The notes beneath the pieces were generated by a model. It had not been told where the DNA came from, ran no database searches, and saw nothing but the letters and a program-made list of their open reading frames with translations. A stretch of 64,000 bases of DNA, from assembly GCA_050748485.1 (NCBI GenBank), contig JBOGPP010000193.1, positions 9,681-73,680 on the forward strand. Direction: 5' to 3'. Below are positions 33,931 through 43,584 of the stretch, piece by piece. This DNA is from TH5896 sp050748485. GTDB taxonomy: Archaea; Thermoproteota; Nitrososphaeria; Nitrososphaerales; Nitrososphaeraceae. The first letter of the stretch is position 1, and each line of letters opens with the position of its first letter. The translations under genes and the position numbers were made by a program.

Positions 33931-35562
33931 TTGATTAGTGTGTCCGAATACAAGTCTAAGAAACTTAATGTGACTCACAGCTCTACTTTAGAGGGTCTAA
34001 CCGTCAGGGACGACGTTTTAGTAGAAATAGCTACATTTCTGGCACGCAGATGGTCTGACAAACCCAAAGCGCTTGTTACATTCACCGAAGAAGCAAACCC
34101 AAAGACGAGTCCTGATAAAGACCAGATTGCACTACCTCATCTTCGTGGGTATGCCGGAAATCGATTTCAAAAGTATCGCCAGTGGCGTGTGTCTTTGTGG
34201 TACGAGTCTATGAGATTAAAATACTCAACTAAAGTGCTTAGTTACGATCACGCATTCGGGTTCGTGTTTAATGCACTCGAAAAGAAACGAATTGAATCGA
34301 TAGGCCTAGATGAATGGAAGGGGATGATGGATGAAATCATCTTTGACGAAGGAATATCATGGCTAAATCGGCCACTCCTAAATTCCTTGTACGGTGTCCA
34401 GAAGTTACTCGAGGGCTTCGGCCAATTGTTTTTGACTGGGTATATAAAAGGAGAGCTTTTCTCGTCCGAGCTTGATAAAGTGGCCAAAGCAGTCGAATTG
34501 GCTACGTCGGTAGTGCAGGAAGCCCTTGCCTCTCAGTATCAGACAAGGTGGATAGAAGAGCAGGTCCCCCGAATAATAAAGATCTTGCAAGTCGATCCCT
34601 TGGTCTTGGTCCCTTTTTCATCCATCCGTTCGAGGTTTGGAATTTCTATGAGTGAATCGGAATTATCTCGACAGATTGAAAAAATAGTCCGGAAAAGGCG
34701 AACTAAAGAGAAGAATATTGAAAAGAGCGTCGACGCGATAGTCGATGGCACAGATATGCTTCCTGAGTATGAAACCCTAGTTCGAGAGAGCAAGAGACAT
34801 GAGAATGAAGGGTACGAGAGTTTGGAAAATATGGGAATCAGCATCCCACTTCGGCTGGATGTTAACGAGAGCGAAGTTTACGACACTAACCTTATTCACA
34901 AGACAAAGGCAAAATTCAAGGAGTGGCGTACAGGCTGGATTGAAAGACATGATCGATTTGGAGACGAGTTCGATGCAGAAGCATTCGTCGAATTTATACC
35001 CACCCCATTCATTGTCGATTTGAAGCTTACTATTAAGACTAGAGTAATGATACTTCTCGACCATTCCAGTAGCATACAGGATGTCGAACTGAAATACAAA
35101 CAAGTAACTAACGCTCTTTGCGAGGCCCTTTCCTTCTTAGGCGTAAGATTCGCGGTTTATGCCTTTAGTACCGATGGTAAACAAGTGAAATGTTGGTTAA
35201 TAAAACCGCCAAATTACAGGTGGTCTTCAATTTGTACAAAGAGGCTGGCGCAGATAAGGGCAAGTGGAGGGACGCCACTAGCGGAGATCTATGGATTGCT
35301 CGAACCAATGGTAAGGTCATTCAAACCTGAAATCTTTTTCACCTTAACTGATGGTGAACCTTCTGACACAGACGCGGTACGTCATATGGTATTGTCCTTT
35401 CGGAAAATCGGCAGTCACATGGTCGCTCTTGGTTTGGGAAGAAATTTAGATGAAGCTATATCAATCGGTCAAAATCTGAGATATCTGGATTACGAAAGGA
35501 GCCTGGCCGTGAGTAAATTAGATGATATTCCAAAAAAAGTAATTGGATTACTGAAAAGCTGA
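33931..35562 (+). CDS. NorD/CbbO-like VWA protein
   Basis: A protein of about 543 residues with an unknown helical N-terminal region, an Arg/Lys-rich middle, and a C-terminal VWA domain: MIDAS DHSSSIQD (DxSxS), threonine in ASGGTPLAEI and FTLTDGEPSDTD. This layout matches NorD and CbbO, the partners of NorQ and CbbQ. I place the start at TTG 33931, 8 bp after the ATPase stop; GTG 33940 is equally possible. A longer frame reaches into the ATPase gene but that part looks non-coding. Cytoplasmic; client protein unknown. Confidence 0.82.
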   Translation: MISVSEYKSKKLNVTHSSTLEGLTVRDDVLVEIATFLARRWSDKPKALVTFTEEANPKTSPDKDQIALPHLRGYAGNRFQKYRQWRVSLWYESMRLKYSTKVLSYDHAFGFVFNALEKKRIESIGLDEWKGMMDEIIFDEGISWLNRPLLNSLYGVQKLLEGFGQLFLTGYIKGELFSSELDKVAKAVELATSVVQEALASQYQTRWIEEQVPRIIKILQVDPLVLVPFSSIRSRFGISMSESELSRQIEKIVRKRRTKEKNIEKSVDAIVDGTDMLPEYETLVRESKRHENEGYESLENMGISIPLRLDVNESEVYDTNLIHKTKAKFKEWRTGWIERHDRFGDEFDAEAFVEFIPTPFIVDLKLTIKTRVMILLDHSSSIQDVELKYKQVTNALCEALSFLGVRFAVYAFSTDGKQVKCWLIKPPNYRWSSICTKRLAQIRASGGTPLAEIYGLLEPMVRSFKPEIFFTLTDGEPSDTDAVRHMVLSFRKIGSHMVALGLGRNLDEAISIGQNLRYLDYERSLAVSKLDDIPKKVIGLLKS

Positions 35563-35621
35563 GTCTTTAGCGCAACTGTTATGATTTAACGCGTGTCTGG
35601 ACGTATCTTTTAACCGCCGAA

Positions 35622-36287
35622 CTATTTCCTCAACTTTGGAGATTCGTTCCCAATCCTTTCCCAATCAGAAAGAAATGCATCCAGTCCCTTGTCTGTGAGC
35701 GGATGTCTCATCATCTTGCCAAGGATATCAGGTGGAAGAGTTACGACATCAGCCCCAATTTCAGCGGCCTGGACTACATGGTCAGGATGACGTATACTCG
35801 CCACCAAAACCTGGGTCTTAAACTGATAGTTTCTGAAAATGCTTACTATACTTTTCACAATTGACATTCCGTTGTGTCCGATATCGTCAAGTCTGCCAAT
35901 GAACGGACTCACATACGTAGCTCCAGCTTTAGCAGCTAACAATGCTTGACTAGCTGAAAACACTAGCGTGACATTCGTAGAGATTCCTTCGCTGGAAAGT
36001 ATCGTTAAGGCCTTCAAACCCTCAGGGATCATTGGAATTTTTACTACAACGTTCTGTCCATATTTTTTCAGGTGGTGAGCCTCTTCAATCATTTGTGCTG
36101 ATTCTGTTCCTATCACCTCGAGGCTTACATCGCCTCTCACCAAACTCACGATTGCCCTCATTATCTCTTCGGGTAAACCCTGTTCCTTTGATAGAAGCGT
36201 TGGATTTGTAGTAATTCCATCCAGAACACCCATATCATTGTACTTTTTTATTGATTCTAAATTAGCAGTGTCTAAAAAAATCTTCAT
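35622..36287 (-). CDS. Transaldolase / fructose-6-phosphate aldolase family
   Basis: A 221-residue small class I aldolase of the TalC/FSA family. MKIFLDTANLESIKKYNDMGVLDGITTNPTLLSKE opens it, and the Schiff-base lysine is in NVVVKIPMIPEGLKAL. The later VLVASIRHPDHVVQAAEIGADVVTLPPDIL is characteristic. Which activity dominates, transaldolase or F6P aldolase, depends on a few residues I cannot judge. It is the last gene of the leftward pentose-phosphate operon, 7 bp after the transketolase C-subunit gene. Confidence 0.93.
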   Translation of the reverse strand: MKIFLDTANLESIKKYNDMGVLDGITTNPTLLSKEQGLPEEIMRAIVSLVRGDVSLEVIGTESAQMIEEAHHLKKYGQNVVVKIPMIPEGLKALTILSSEGISTNVTLVFSASQALLAAKAGATYVSPFIGRLDDIGHNGMSIVKSIVSIFRNYQFKTQVLVASIRHPDHVVQAAEIGADVVTLPPDILGKMMRHPLTDKGLDAFLSDWERIGNESPKLRK

Positions 36288-36294
36288 CTACTCT

Positions 36295-37269
36295 TCATTT
36301 CCTCTTTTCAGCCGCTTTAGCGACCCTTTTTGCCACTTTTGCAGGACTCAATCCATAGACGTCTAGGAGCAATTCTAATTCTTCGTCTCTTGCTGATTCA
36401 CCGAAAACATCCGAAACGCCAATCCTTTCAACTGGTACGGGATAGTGAGCAGAAGCAGATTCAGCTACTGCACCTCCAAGGCCTCCAAAGATATTATGTT
36501 CCTCCACGGAGACTAACAAACCGGTGTCTCTGGCGGCCTTCTCAAGCAATTCATCATCAATAGGTTTTACAGTAAACATATCAATTACCCGACAGTTTAA
36601 TGCGTACTTCTGTCTTAAAATTTCTGCTGCTTTCAACGAAGTGGAGACCATTAAACCACATCCAACTAAGGTTGCATCGTCACCTTCACGGAGAAGATTT
36701 CCCTTGCCGAGACCGAATTCAGTTGAGGTGGTGTCATCGTACAAGACCTCACTTGGAGGGCGTGCAAGCCTCACATAGATAGGTCCTTTGGTATGGACAG
36801 ACGTACGGACAATCTTTTTGGCTGAAATGGCATCGGAAGGTACCATGACCTTCATATTCGGAATTGCTCGCATCGTTGCAAGATCTTCTATTTGTTGATG
36901 AGATGCACCGTCTGGACCGACGGTCAATCCAGCATGAGAGACAACAAGTTTCACATCCAGGTTTGGAAAGCATATTGCATTCCGAATTTGATCGAGGCAT
37001 CTTCCCGGAAGGAATGCCGCATATGTGCTTGCAAAGGCGATCTTACCTGCCATGGCTAGGCCAGCGGCTACAGAGACTAGATTCGCTTCTGCTATCCCCA
37101 AGTTAAAAAATCTTTCAGGAAATTTATTCCCAAAGTTCTTTGTCTTAAGCGAATCAGTGGTATCTGCCCCAACACAAACTATCTGGGGATATTTTAGCCC
37201 AGCCTCAACGAGACTATCCCCGTACGCACTCCTCATGTCAAGCCTTGTCTGTTCTTTACTTAAGAGCAT
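36295..37269 (-). CDS. Transketolase C-terminal subunit
   Basis: A 324-residue protein carrying the pyrimidine-binding and C-terminal domains of split transketolase. The motif FFNLGIAEANLVSVAAGLAMAG has the catalytic Glu that activates thiamine diphosphate, followed by HAGLTVGPDGASHQQIEDLATMRAIPNMKV. It needs the N-terminal subunit encoded just upstream, with which its ATG overlaps by 14 bases. Together they transfer two-carbon ketol units. Confidence 0.95.
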   Translation of the reverse strand: MLLSKEQTRLDMRSAYGDSLVEAGLKYPQIVCVGADTTDSLKTKNFGNKFPERFFNLGIAEANLVSVAAGLAMAGKIAFASTYAAFLPGRCLDQIRNAICFPNLDVKLVVSHAGLTVGPDGASHQQIEDLATMRAIPNMKVMVPSDAISAKKIVRTSVHTKGPIYVRLARPPSEVLYDDTTSTEFGLGKGNLLREGDDATLVGCGLMVSTSLKAAEILRQKYALNCRVIDMFTVKPIDDELLEKAARDTGLLVSVEEHNIFGGLGGAVAESASAHYPVPVERIGVSDVFGESARDEELELLLDVYGLSPAKVAKRVAKAAEKRK

Positions 37270-38896
37270 GAATTTCTTCCTCTATGTCCAATTCGTTTGC
37301 AAATGGAATCAATATATGTTTACGTGTCTTAAGCCAATCATTTCGTATACCAATGCTAGTCGATAAATCGAGAAGCTTTTTTTCTAAAACTACATTTGCT
37401 GTATGCTTCAATTGGAGTATCGCCCCTTGAATGTCTGGAGTCCCGTAGACCGCATTGCCTGTAACAAGAATCCTAGCTCCAGCCTCATAGACCTGGGGAA
37501 GAGTTATCGAATCTATTCCACCATCTGCTTCAACATAGCCTTTATACCCATTTCCTCTGAGCTCCGTCACTGTATTGATCATCTTTGGAAGCACCTTCGG
37601 TATAAATTTCTGTCCGGGGAATCCCGGATTCACTGACAATATGTTTATAACGTCTATCGAATTCAGGTAATTCCATATCCAGTCAGGTAGTGCCGTGTCC
37701 GGATTAATTGCTATCCCTGGACTAATCCCGTTTGAAATTAGCTTCCTATTGATTTCTACAAATTCGGATTGAGAACACGCCTCGGCGTGCACCGTAATTA
37801 TATCGCATCGGGCTGATATATAATCATCGACCACAGTTGCGGGATTTTCTATCATCAGATGTGTATCAAATGGCATCGAAGTAATTTTTCTCAATTTATG
37901 GATTGTGTCTGCCAGAAAAGTATGATTAGGAACGAATCGTCCATCCATGACATCTAAATGGATCATGTCTGCTCCGCCCCTCTCGGCCATTCTTATCTTC
38001 TCCTCGTAATTCTCCTTTCCCCCAGCTATGATGGAAGGAGCAATTAGAAACTCACAGTCAAGCTCTTCTAGTAGTATGGGTGTCTGCTTCCTAGGCGGAG
38101 CCTTGCCATGCCACTGAGGATTATTAGTCATATGTTTGATGCCATAGCCTTTGATAGTATTAGCTATAATGATCGTAGGCTTGTCCTTCACTGCCAACGA
38201 CTTGTTAACTGCATCTATCACCTGCTCAACCCTGTGTCCATCTATTTCAATCACGTTCCAATTGAAAGCAACCCACTTGTCACGGACAGGATCGAGTGGC
38301 ATTATGTCTTCAGTGAATCCATCTTGCTGAATCCTGTTTCGATCCAGTATTGCAATCATGTTATCCAATCCGAATTTGGACGCCGACATTGCGGCTTCCC
38401 AAACCTGACCTTCATTTGATTCTCCATCTCCAATCAAAGTAAATATATGATTTGCATTTCCATCCAGACGATTAGCCAACGCAAGACCAACTGAAACGGA
38501 TAGCCCTATCCCTTCTGAACCTCCAGAATACTCGATGCCAGGTACGCTCCACTTGCTTTGCTCCTCAGAATAACGTACTGGATGACCTTGTAGCCTAGAA
38601 CCAAGCCCACGGAGTGATTTGATCTCCTCGACTGGAAAATAGCCGGATACGGCTAACGTAGCATAAAAACCCGGTGCGGAATGACCTTTAGAATTTATGA
38701 AATAGTCTCTCCCTTTCCAGAAAGGATCTTTTTGATTATGTACTAATTTCCTGAAGTAAAGCGCGCCCATTATTTCGGCGGCCGAAAACGAAGCCCCAGG
38801 ATGACCTGAACCTGCTTCGGCGATCCCTTCTATTGCGAGCATCCTGACAGCACGGATCTTTGTCTTGAGGTCTAAATACCGCATTTTCAGTGTCAT
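37256..38896 (-). CDS. Transketolase N-subunit fused to ribulose-P 3-epimerase
   Basis: A 546-residue fusion. Residues 1-271 are split-transketolase N-subunit: SGHPGASFSAAEIMGALYF, the His-containing NSKGHSAPGFYA and the thiamine-diphosphate motif GDGESNEGQ...LDRN, ending NNPQWHGKAPP. From about residue 283 a full ribulose-5-phosphate 3-epimerase follows: APSIIAGG, HLDVMDGRFVPNHTF with catalytic Asp, DTHLMIENP, GIAINPDT, VNPGFPGQKFIPK and ADGGID. A tail of about 50 residues ends the protein. I place the start at ATG 38896, since the 42 residues before it in the open frame are not transketolase-like. The epimerase makes xylulose-5-phosphate, the transketolase substrate. Confidence 0.92.
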   Translation of the reverse strand: MTLKMRYLDLKTKIRAVRMLAIEGIAEAGSGHPGASFSAAEIMGALYFRKLVHNQKDPFWKGRDYFINSKGHSAPGFYATLAVSGYFPVEEIKSLRGLGSRLQGHPVRYSEEQSKWSVPGIEYSGGSEGIGLSVSVGLALANRLDGNANHIFTLIGDGESNEGQVWEAAMSASKFGLDNMIAILDRNRIQQDGFTEDIMPLDPVRDKWVAFNWNVIEIDGHRVEQVIDAVNKSLAVKDKPTIIIANTIKGYGIKHMTNNPQWHGKAPPRKQTPILLEELDCEFLIAPSIIAGGKENYEEKIRMAERGGADMIHLDVMDGRFVPNHTFLADTIHKLRKITSMPFDTHLMIENPATVVDDYISARCDIITVHAEACSQSEFVEINRKLISNGISPGIAINPDTALPDWIWNYLNSIDVINILSVNPGFPGQKFIPKVLPKMINTVTELRGNGYKGYVEADGGIDSITLPQVYEAGARILVTGNAVYGTPDIQGAILQLKHTANVVLEKKLLDLSTSIGIRNDWLKTRKHILIPFANELDIEEEIHALK

Positions 38897-39082
38897 ATTA
38901 AACCCCAATCTCCGAGCAACGCGCCAATTCTTGTTCAATAAGATTGCGAAGTGATCGAAAATAAAAACATTAGGTTTATTCCAGTCATCATTAAGAGTGG
39001 TCACCCTTATCTGCTTATCCAAGCAAAGCTAGGACTAGATAAACGATATACCTTAAAATAAAGTCTCAATAATGAGCACTTC

Positions 39083-40603
39083 ATGGTTAAACTTGTTGCA
39101 GAGCAGATTCCTGCTAGTACTAAACGAACCCCGCTATTGGTTTTAGGCGTATTCGAGGACGAAGTTGACGGTATAAGAAATCAATTGGACGGGATTAACT
39201 CAACGACTGTCGAACTGGTGGATCGAGTAATCAAAGAAAAGGAACATACTGGATCATTTGGGAGTATCTGCATTGTCCATTGCTTCACAGGTCCAGTACA
39301 GAGAATCATGCTATTAGGGTTAGGGCAGAGGGCAAGTCTTGACAATGAAAAAGTTAGAGTCCTTGCAGGAAAGGCCTCTGCGAAAGCGATGGAGATTAGT
39401 GTTACTGAATATAGCATCAAACCCTTTACCCAATTAACTAAGGACTTGACGGAAGCAATTTGTGAAGGGACATGCTTATCGCTTTATAAATTCGATCAAT
39501 ACCAGTCACAAAAAAATGGTGAATCCTCCCACAGTCCATCACTATTGACAATTAGCCTACTCGTGGATGGAAATCGAGAGGAATGGCAGAGCGTGTTAGA
39601 TACAACGAGGATAATAGTTGACGCGGTCAACTTCGGAAGAGATCTAGCAAATCTGCCACCTAATGAATGTTCACCAGAATACTTGGCTCGTGTAGCATTA
39701 GATCTTTCTTCAAAACACCAGCGGATCTCAACGCGTATAGTTGAACGTTACGAGATGGAATCTCTCGGCTTAAATGGTATCGTAGCAGTGGGCATGGGAA
39801 GCAATAAGCCTCCTAAACTTGTCATTATAGAATATAAAGGAAACGAGAATAGTAGTATATCTGGACCGTATCTGTTTGTAGGGAAGGCAGTCACATTCGA
39901 TACAGGTGGAATATCCATTAAACCATCGGATCGAATGGACGAAATGAAATTTGACAAATCTGGTGGATGTGATGTTATTGCAATAATGAGTGGTCTGGCA
40001 AATCTTGAGGTGAAAGCAAACGTGATAGGAATTGTCCCATGCGTCGAAAATATGCCTTCTAGTTCTTCTTACAGACCAGGAGATATAGTGAGAATGTATA
40101 ATGGAAAGACCGTAGAAGTGATTAATACAGATGCTGAAGGGAGGCTTATATTGGCTGATAGTATCGCGTACGGAATAGAAAAGTATAGCCCAAATTCAAT
40201 TATTGATTTGGCAACATTGACTGGAGCGTGTATTGTAGCGCTTGGTTCTAATATTGCAGGGGCACTCAGCAATAATCTAGAATTGTTCAATAAACTAAGG
40301 CTAATCAGTGAAAGAACCAATGAAAAATTCTGGCAACTTCCGCTCTACACTGAATTTAATGAGCAGATTAAGAGCAAATTTGCCGATATAAAAAACATCG
40401 GTGGCCGTGCTGGAGGAGCAATTACAGCGGCAATCTTCCTTTCCAACTTTGTAAACGAGACTCCCTGGATACATCTTGATATAGCAGGAACGGCATGGAC
40501 TCAGGAAGGAACATGGGACAAAAGTTACAATCCAAAAGGGGCTACAGGCTTCGGTATTCGCTCACTGATTAGATTGGTCCTACACGAATCAGGGTTACGA
40601 TGA
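39083..40603 (+). CDS. pepA: Leucyl aminopeptidase (M17)
   Basis: A 506-residue di-metal aminopeptidase of the M17 family. Metal and catalytic residues lie in GKAVTFDTGGISIKPSDRMDEMKFDKSGG (Lys, Asp) and the signature NTDAEGRLILADS (Asp, Glu, Arg). The N-terminal 170 residues form the regulatory macro-like domain. Usual length for the family. It opens with ATG, 180 bases or so downstream of the divergent transketolase operon start. Cytoplasmic protein turnover is its likely role. Confidence 0.96.
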   Translation: MVKLVAEQIPASTKRTPLLVLGVFEDEVDGIRNQLDGINSTTVELVDRVIKEKEHTGSFGSICIVHCFTGPVQRIMLLGLGQRASLDNEKVRVLAGKASAKAMEISVTEYSIKPFTQLTKDLTEAICEGTCLSLYKFDQYQSQKNGESSHSPSLLTISLLVDGNREEWQSVLDTTRIIVDAVNFGRDLANLPPNECSPEYLARVALDLSSKHQRISTRIVERYEMESLGLNGIVAVGMGSNKPPKLVIIEYKGNENSSISGPYLFVGKAVTFDTGGISIKPSDRMDEMKFDKSGGCDVIAIMSGLANLEVKANVIGIVPCVENMPSSSSYRPGDIVRMYNGKTVEVINTDAEGRLILADSIAYGIEKYSPNSIIDLATLTGACIVALGSNIAGALSNNLELFNKLRLISERTNEKFWQLPLYTEFNEQIKSKFADIKNIGGRAGGAITAAIFLSNFVNETPWIHLDIAGTAWTQEGTWDKSYNPKGATGFGIRSLIRLVLHESGLR

Positions 40604-40761
40604 AAACACGTTGAAAGATGTTGTCTTAACATATAGTTACTCCTTATAAGGAACGACATGAAAACAGAACTAGCTTAATCAGAAATTGGATCGGCTATGA
40701 TAGCTCCTGTCAGGATATATGGGTGTCTGGAATACATAATGTCTCTGAATGGTGATCCTTC

Positions 40762-41337
40762 ATGCCAATTTTTCAGATAGATTCGCTAATTGATGGCTTA
40801 TCACATACGGGAGTACGCTGTAGAAGAGGAACTCTGGCTTGTGACGTCGATGAAATTCTAAGACCATATTACGAGCGCTGGCTCTGCAATCGAGATGGAT
40901 TTGTTAAAGTTGACGACTCATCCATTGATTACATAGGAATAGAGGAGGTAATGAGAATGGGTCCTTTCTTTGACATTTTTTGTCTATTACAGAACCTATG
41001 CGTTATTGATTCAGACCGAAACGCTCACGAACTCGTGTCATGCTATCCTCAATATGTGTTCAGGAGTGGAAAAATAGTGTCACTGGGGTGGACTGGCGGG
41101 TTATTATCCCACAGTCTCGCAAAAGACGATTCCATTTCCGAGTGTATCTCTAAAATACCCCCTGGAGAGGAATTTGCAAAATTGTTCGTTAGACCTGCTG
41201 ATTTCTGTTGTATAATTCAGACTCAAGTCTGGGAGCCCATAGGTCTCATATCGGTCTATCCATTGATAAAACAGATCGGAAATAATATAAAGAATCTCAT
41301 AAAACTCGTTCACCTTGGCGAGCCAACGGAAATCTAA
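40762..41337 (+). CDS. Hypothetical protein
   Basis: A 191-residue protein I do not recognise. It has seven cysteines spread through the chain without a regular CxxC pair, a hydrophobic stretch MRMGPFFDIFCLLQNLCVID, and an aromatic segment LGWTGGLLSHSL. No signal peptide or certain membrane helix. It ends 40 bp from the 3' side of the convergent 5S gene. Codon composition resembles neighbours. Confidence 0.55.
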   Translation: MPIFQIDSLIDGLSHTGVRCRRGTLACDVDEILRPYYERWLCNRDGFVKVDDSSIDYIGIEEVMRMGPFFDIFCLLQNLCVIDSDRNAHELVSCYPQYVFRSGKIVSLGWTGGLLSHSLAKDDSISECISKIPPGEEFAKLFVRPADFCCIIQTQVWEPIGLISVYPLIKQIGNNIKNLIKLVHLGEPTEI

Positions 41338-41379
41338 TGAGCAAGGATGCTATATGTTCCAGCCTAGAAGATGCAATTA

Positions 41380-41497
41380 GGACGCCAGCACTGCTGTTTT
41401 CCAACCGCTCACGCAGGTCAGTATTCAGCAGCAACGATAGGTTTGACTTCCGGGTTCGGAATGGGTCCGGGTCGCTCCCTTTCGCTATGGCCGGCTA
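41380..41497 (-). rRNA. rrf: 5S rRNA
   Basis: Minus strand. Conserved 5S segments are clear: GCCGGCCATAGCGAAAGGGAGC at the 5' side (given here in part), the loop-B/C stretch with CCCATTCCGAACCCGGAAGTC, and the closing GCTGGC pairing with GCCGGC (41490-41495 with 41384-41389). Ends are set by eye and may be off by about six bases. The gene is separated by 20 kb from the 16S-23S operon and on the opposite strand. Confidence 0.9.
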
Positions 41498-41744
41498 AAC
41501 CTTAGCCTTGTGGAAGGGTAAATTTAACGTTCCTATTGTCATAGGGTTGAGTCTCTGTTCCTTGTAAGAGAATTATTGGACGTACCGGATTTATTTCGGG
41601 CCGTTGTACTGACTTAACTGCGATTGAATATGTGGTTAATTAGTTACTGGTGACGGACGAATCGGTTTGGTTTATGAGTGAGTTACCATATGCCTAGTCA
41701 CAAGGCATATAATACATTAAGTAGAACCAGAAGGGCAGTCAAAA

Positions 41745-43550
41745 TTGGGCGATAAGACACAGAATACTCACAGAGTTGCAGTCTTGGATCAGGAACTATG
41801 TCAACCTAGAAAATGCGGTTTGGAATGCATAGTATATTGCCCTGTAAACAAAACCGGCGGGGAGTGCATCATTCAGAGGCCTTCAGATGGGAAGGCGCTT
41901 ATTTCAGAGGACCTTTGTACAGGCTGCGGTATATGCATAAAGAAGTGCCCTTTTGATGCAATTGTGATTGTTAATTTAGCAAGCGAGCTGGGTCAAGAAA
42001 AAATACACCAATACGGAGTAAACTCTTTTAGACTTTATAGGATCCCTACTTTGAAGAAGGGCTCGGTAGTGGGCTTATTAGGTAGAAATGGTATGGGGAA
42101 GTCAACTATTGTAAATATTTTGTCGGGCACTCTTAAACCCAACTTTGGCAAATACGACTCAGAACCTACATGGAGCGAGGTGATGGGAAACTTTCAAGGA
42201 ACAGAAATGAAGGTTCATTTTGAAAAGCTTGCATCAGGTGAAATTAGATCCTCGATCAAACCTCAGTTGGTTTACTTGATACCAAAGGCGTTCAAAGGGA
42301 AGGTACGCGACCTCATCGATAAATATGATGAACGAAAGGTCTCTGATGGGCTAATTCCACGACTCGGTTTAGAGCGTGTACTGAGCCGAAATGTCGACGA
42401 ACTTAGTGGTGGAGAGTTGCAGCGACTAGCTGTGATGATTGCCGCTTCCAAGGAGGCAGATTACTACTTTTTTGACGAACCTTCTTCATATAATGATGTT
42501 TATCAGAGATTGAGCGTTTCTAGGGTTATCGAAGAGCTAGCAGGAGAAGGTAAAAGCGTGATGGTGGTTGAGCACGATCTAACTCTTCTTGATTATTTGT
42601 CAGATAACGTTCATGTTCTGTATGGAGAGCCTGGGGCATATGGCATAACTTCTTCCCTTCGAAGCACGAAAATTGGCATAAACAACTTTCTTGAAGGGTA
42701 CCTTCCAAATGAAAATGTGAGATTCAGAGAAAAATCTTACAAGTTTGACAAGACTAGCTCCGTTCAAGATTTGCTTTTGGATGTTGCCGTAACTAGCTAT
42801 TCTAACTTGAGCAAGTCATTTAATTCGGCCTTTAAATTGACTGTTGCAAATGGATCTCTTAGAAAAGGGGAGATAATCGGTCTGGTAGGAGCAAATGCAT
42901 TGGGAAAGACAACGTTTATGAAAATGATTTCCGGCATAGATAAACCTGATTCAGGGTCCATCCATATAGATGTCAAGATCTCTTACAAGCCACAATACTT
43001 GAACCAGGAATATGAAGGAGACGTGAGATCTGTACTTGCTGCTTCATACGGTAATGCTATTGAGGGCTCACAAATAGAAGAGCAGATAGTATTACCACTA
43101 GGAATAAAAAAACTATATGATAAGAGTATCCGACATCTCAGTGGTGGAGAACTTCAAAAGATTGCAGTGGCAGCTTCACTCATGAGACCAGCTGATATCT
43201 ACGCTCTTGACGAACCATCCGCATTCCTAGATGTAGAAGACAGGATTGCATTAGCAAAATTTTTGCAGAGGTTCGTTAGAGCATATGGCAAATCGGCAAT
43301 GGTGGTTGACCATGATGTCCAACTCATAGACCTAGTCTCAGATAGTCTGGTTATTTTCCAGGGTGTGCCCGGCTCAAGAGGACATGCAAGTGAGCCTCTT
43401 GCTAAGGAAGTAGGCATGAACGAATTTCTAAAGTCACTTAGCATTACCTATAGGAGAGATGTAGAAACAGGACGTCCACGAGTTAATAAGGAAGGTAGCC
43501 GGCTGGATCGGAGTCAGAAAGATAGTGGTAATTACTATTATATTGAATAG
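41745..43550 (+). CDS. abce1: Ribosome recycling ATPase ABCE1 (Rli1)
   Basis: A 601-residue twin-ATPase that splits ribosomes after termination. The N-terminus carries two [4Fe-4S] sites: CQPRKCGLECIVYCP and CTGCGICIKKCPFDAI. Domain 1: Walker A GLLGRNGMGKST, signature LSGGELQRLAV, Walker B FFDEPSSYNDV. Domain 2: Walker A GLVGANALGKTT, signature LSGGELQKIAV, Walker B ALDEPSAFLDV. All are intact. Start is TTG, length as expected. The Trm5 gene follows 34 bp later. Confidence 0.97.
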   Translation: MGDKTQNTHRVAVLDQELCQPRKCGLECIVYCPVNKTGGECIIQRPSDGKALISEDLCTGCGICIKKCPFDAIVIVNLASELGQEKIHQYGVNSFRLYRIPTLKKGSVVGLLGRNGMGKSTIVNILSGTLKPNFGKYDSEPTWSEVMGNFQGTEMKVHFEKLASGEIRSSIKPQLVYLIPKAFKGKVRDLIDKYDERKVSDGLIPRLGLERVLSRNVDELSGGELQRLAVMIAASKEADYYFFDEPSSYNDVYQRLSVSRVIEELAGEGKSVMVVEHDLTLLDYLSDNVHVLYGEPGAYGITSSLRSTKIGINNFLEGYLPNENVRFREKSYKFDKTSSVQDLLLDVAVTSYSNLSKSFNSAFKLTVANGSLRKGEIIGLVGANALGKTTFMKMISGIDKPDSGSIHIDVKISYKPQYLNQEYEGDVRSVLAASYGNAIEGSQIEEQIVLPLGIKKLYDKSIRHLSGGELQKIAVAASLMRPADIYALDEPSAFLDVEDRIALAKFLQRFVRAYGKSAMVVDHDVQLIDLVSDSLVIFQGVPGSRGHASEPLAKEVGMNEFLKSLSITYRRDVETGRPRVNKEGSRLDRSQKDSGNYYYIE

Positions 43551-43584
43551 TAGTCCTTAATGTTACTGATAATGTAAACGGTTC

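Noticed and set aside
38897..39022. 42-residue N-terminal extension of the transketolase-epimerase fusion
   Set aside because: Not transketolase-like; ATG 38896 directly precedes the conserved beginning of the family.
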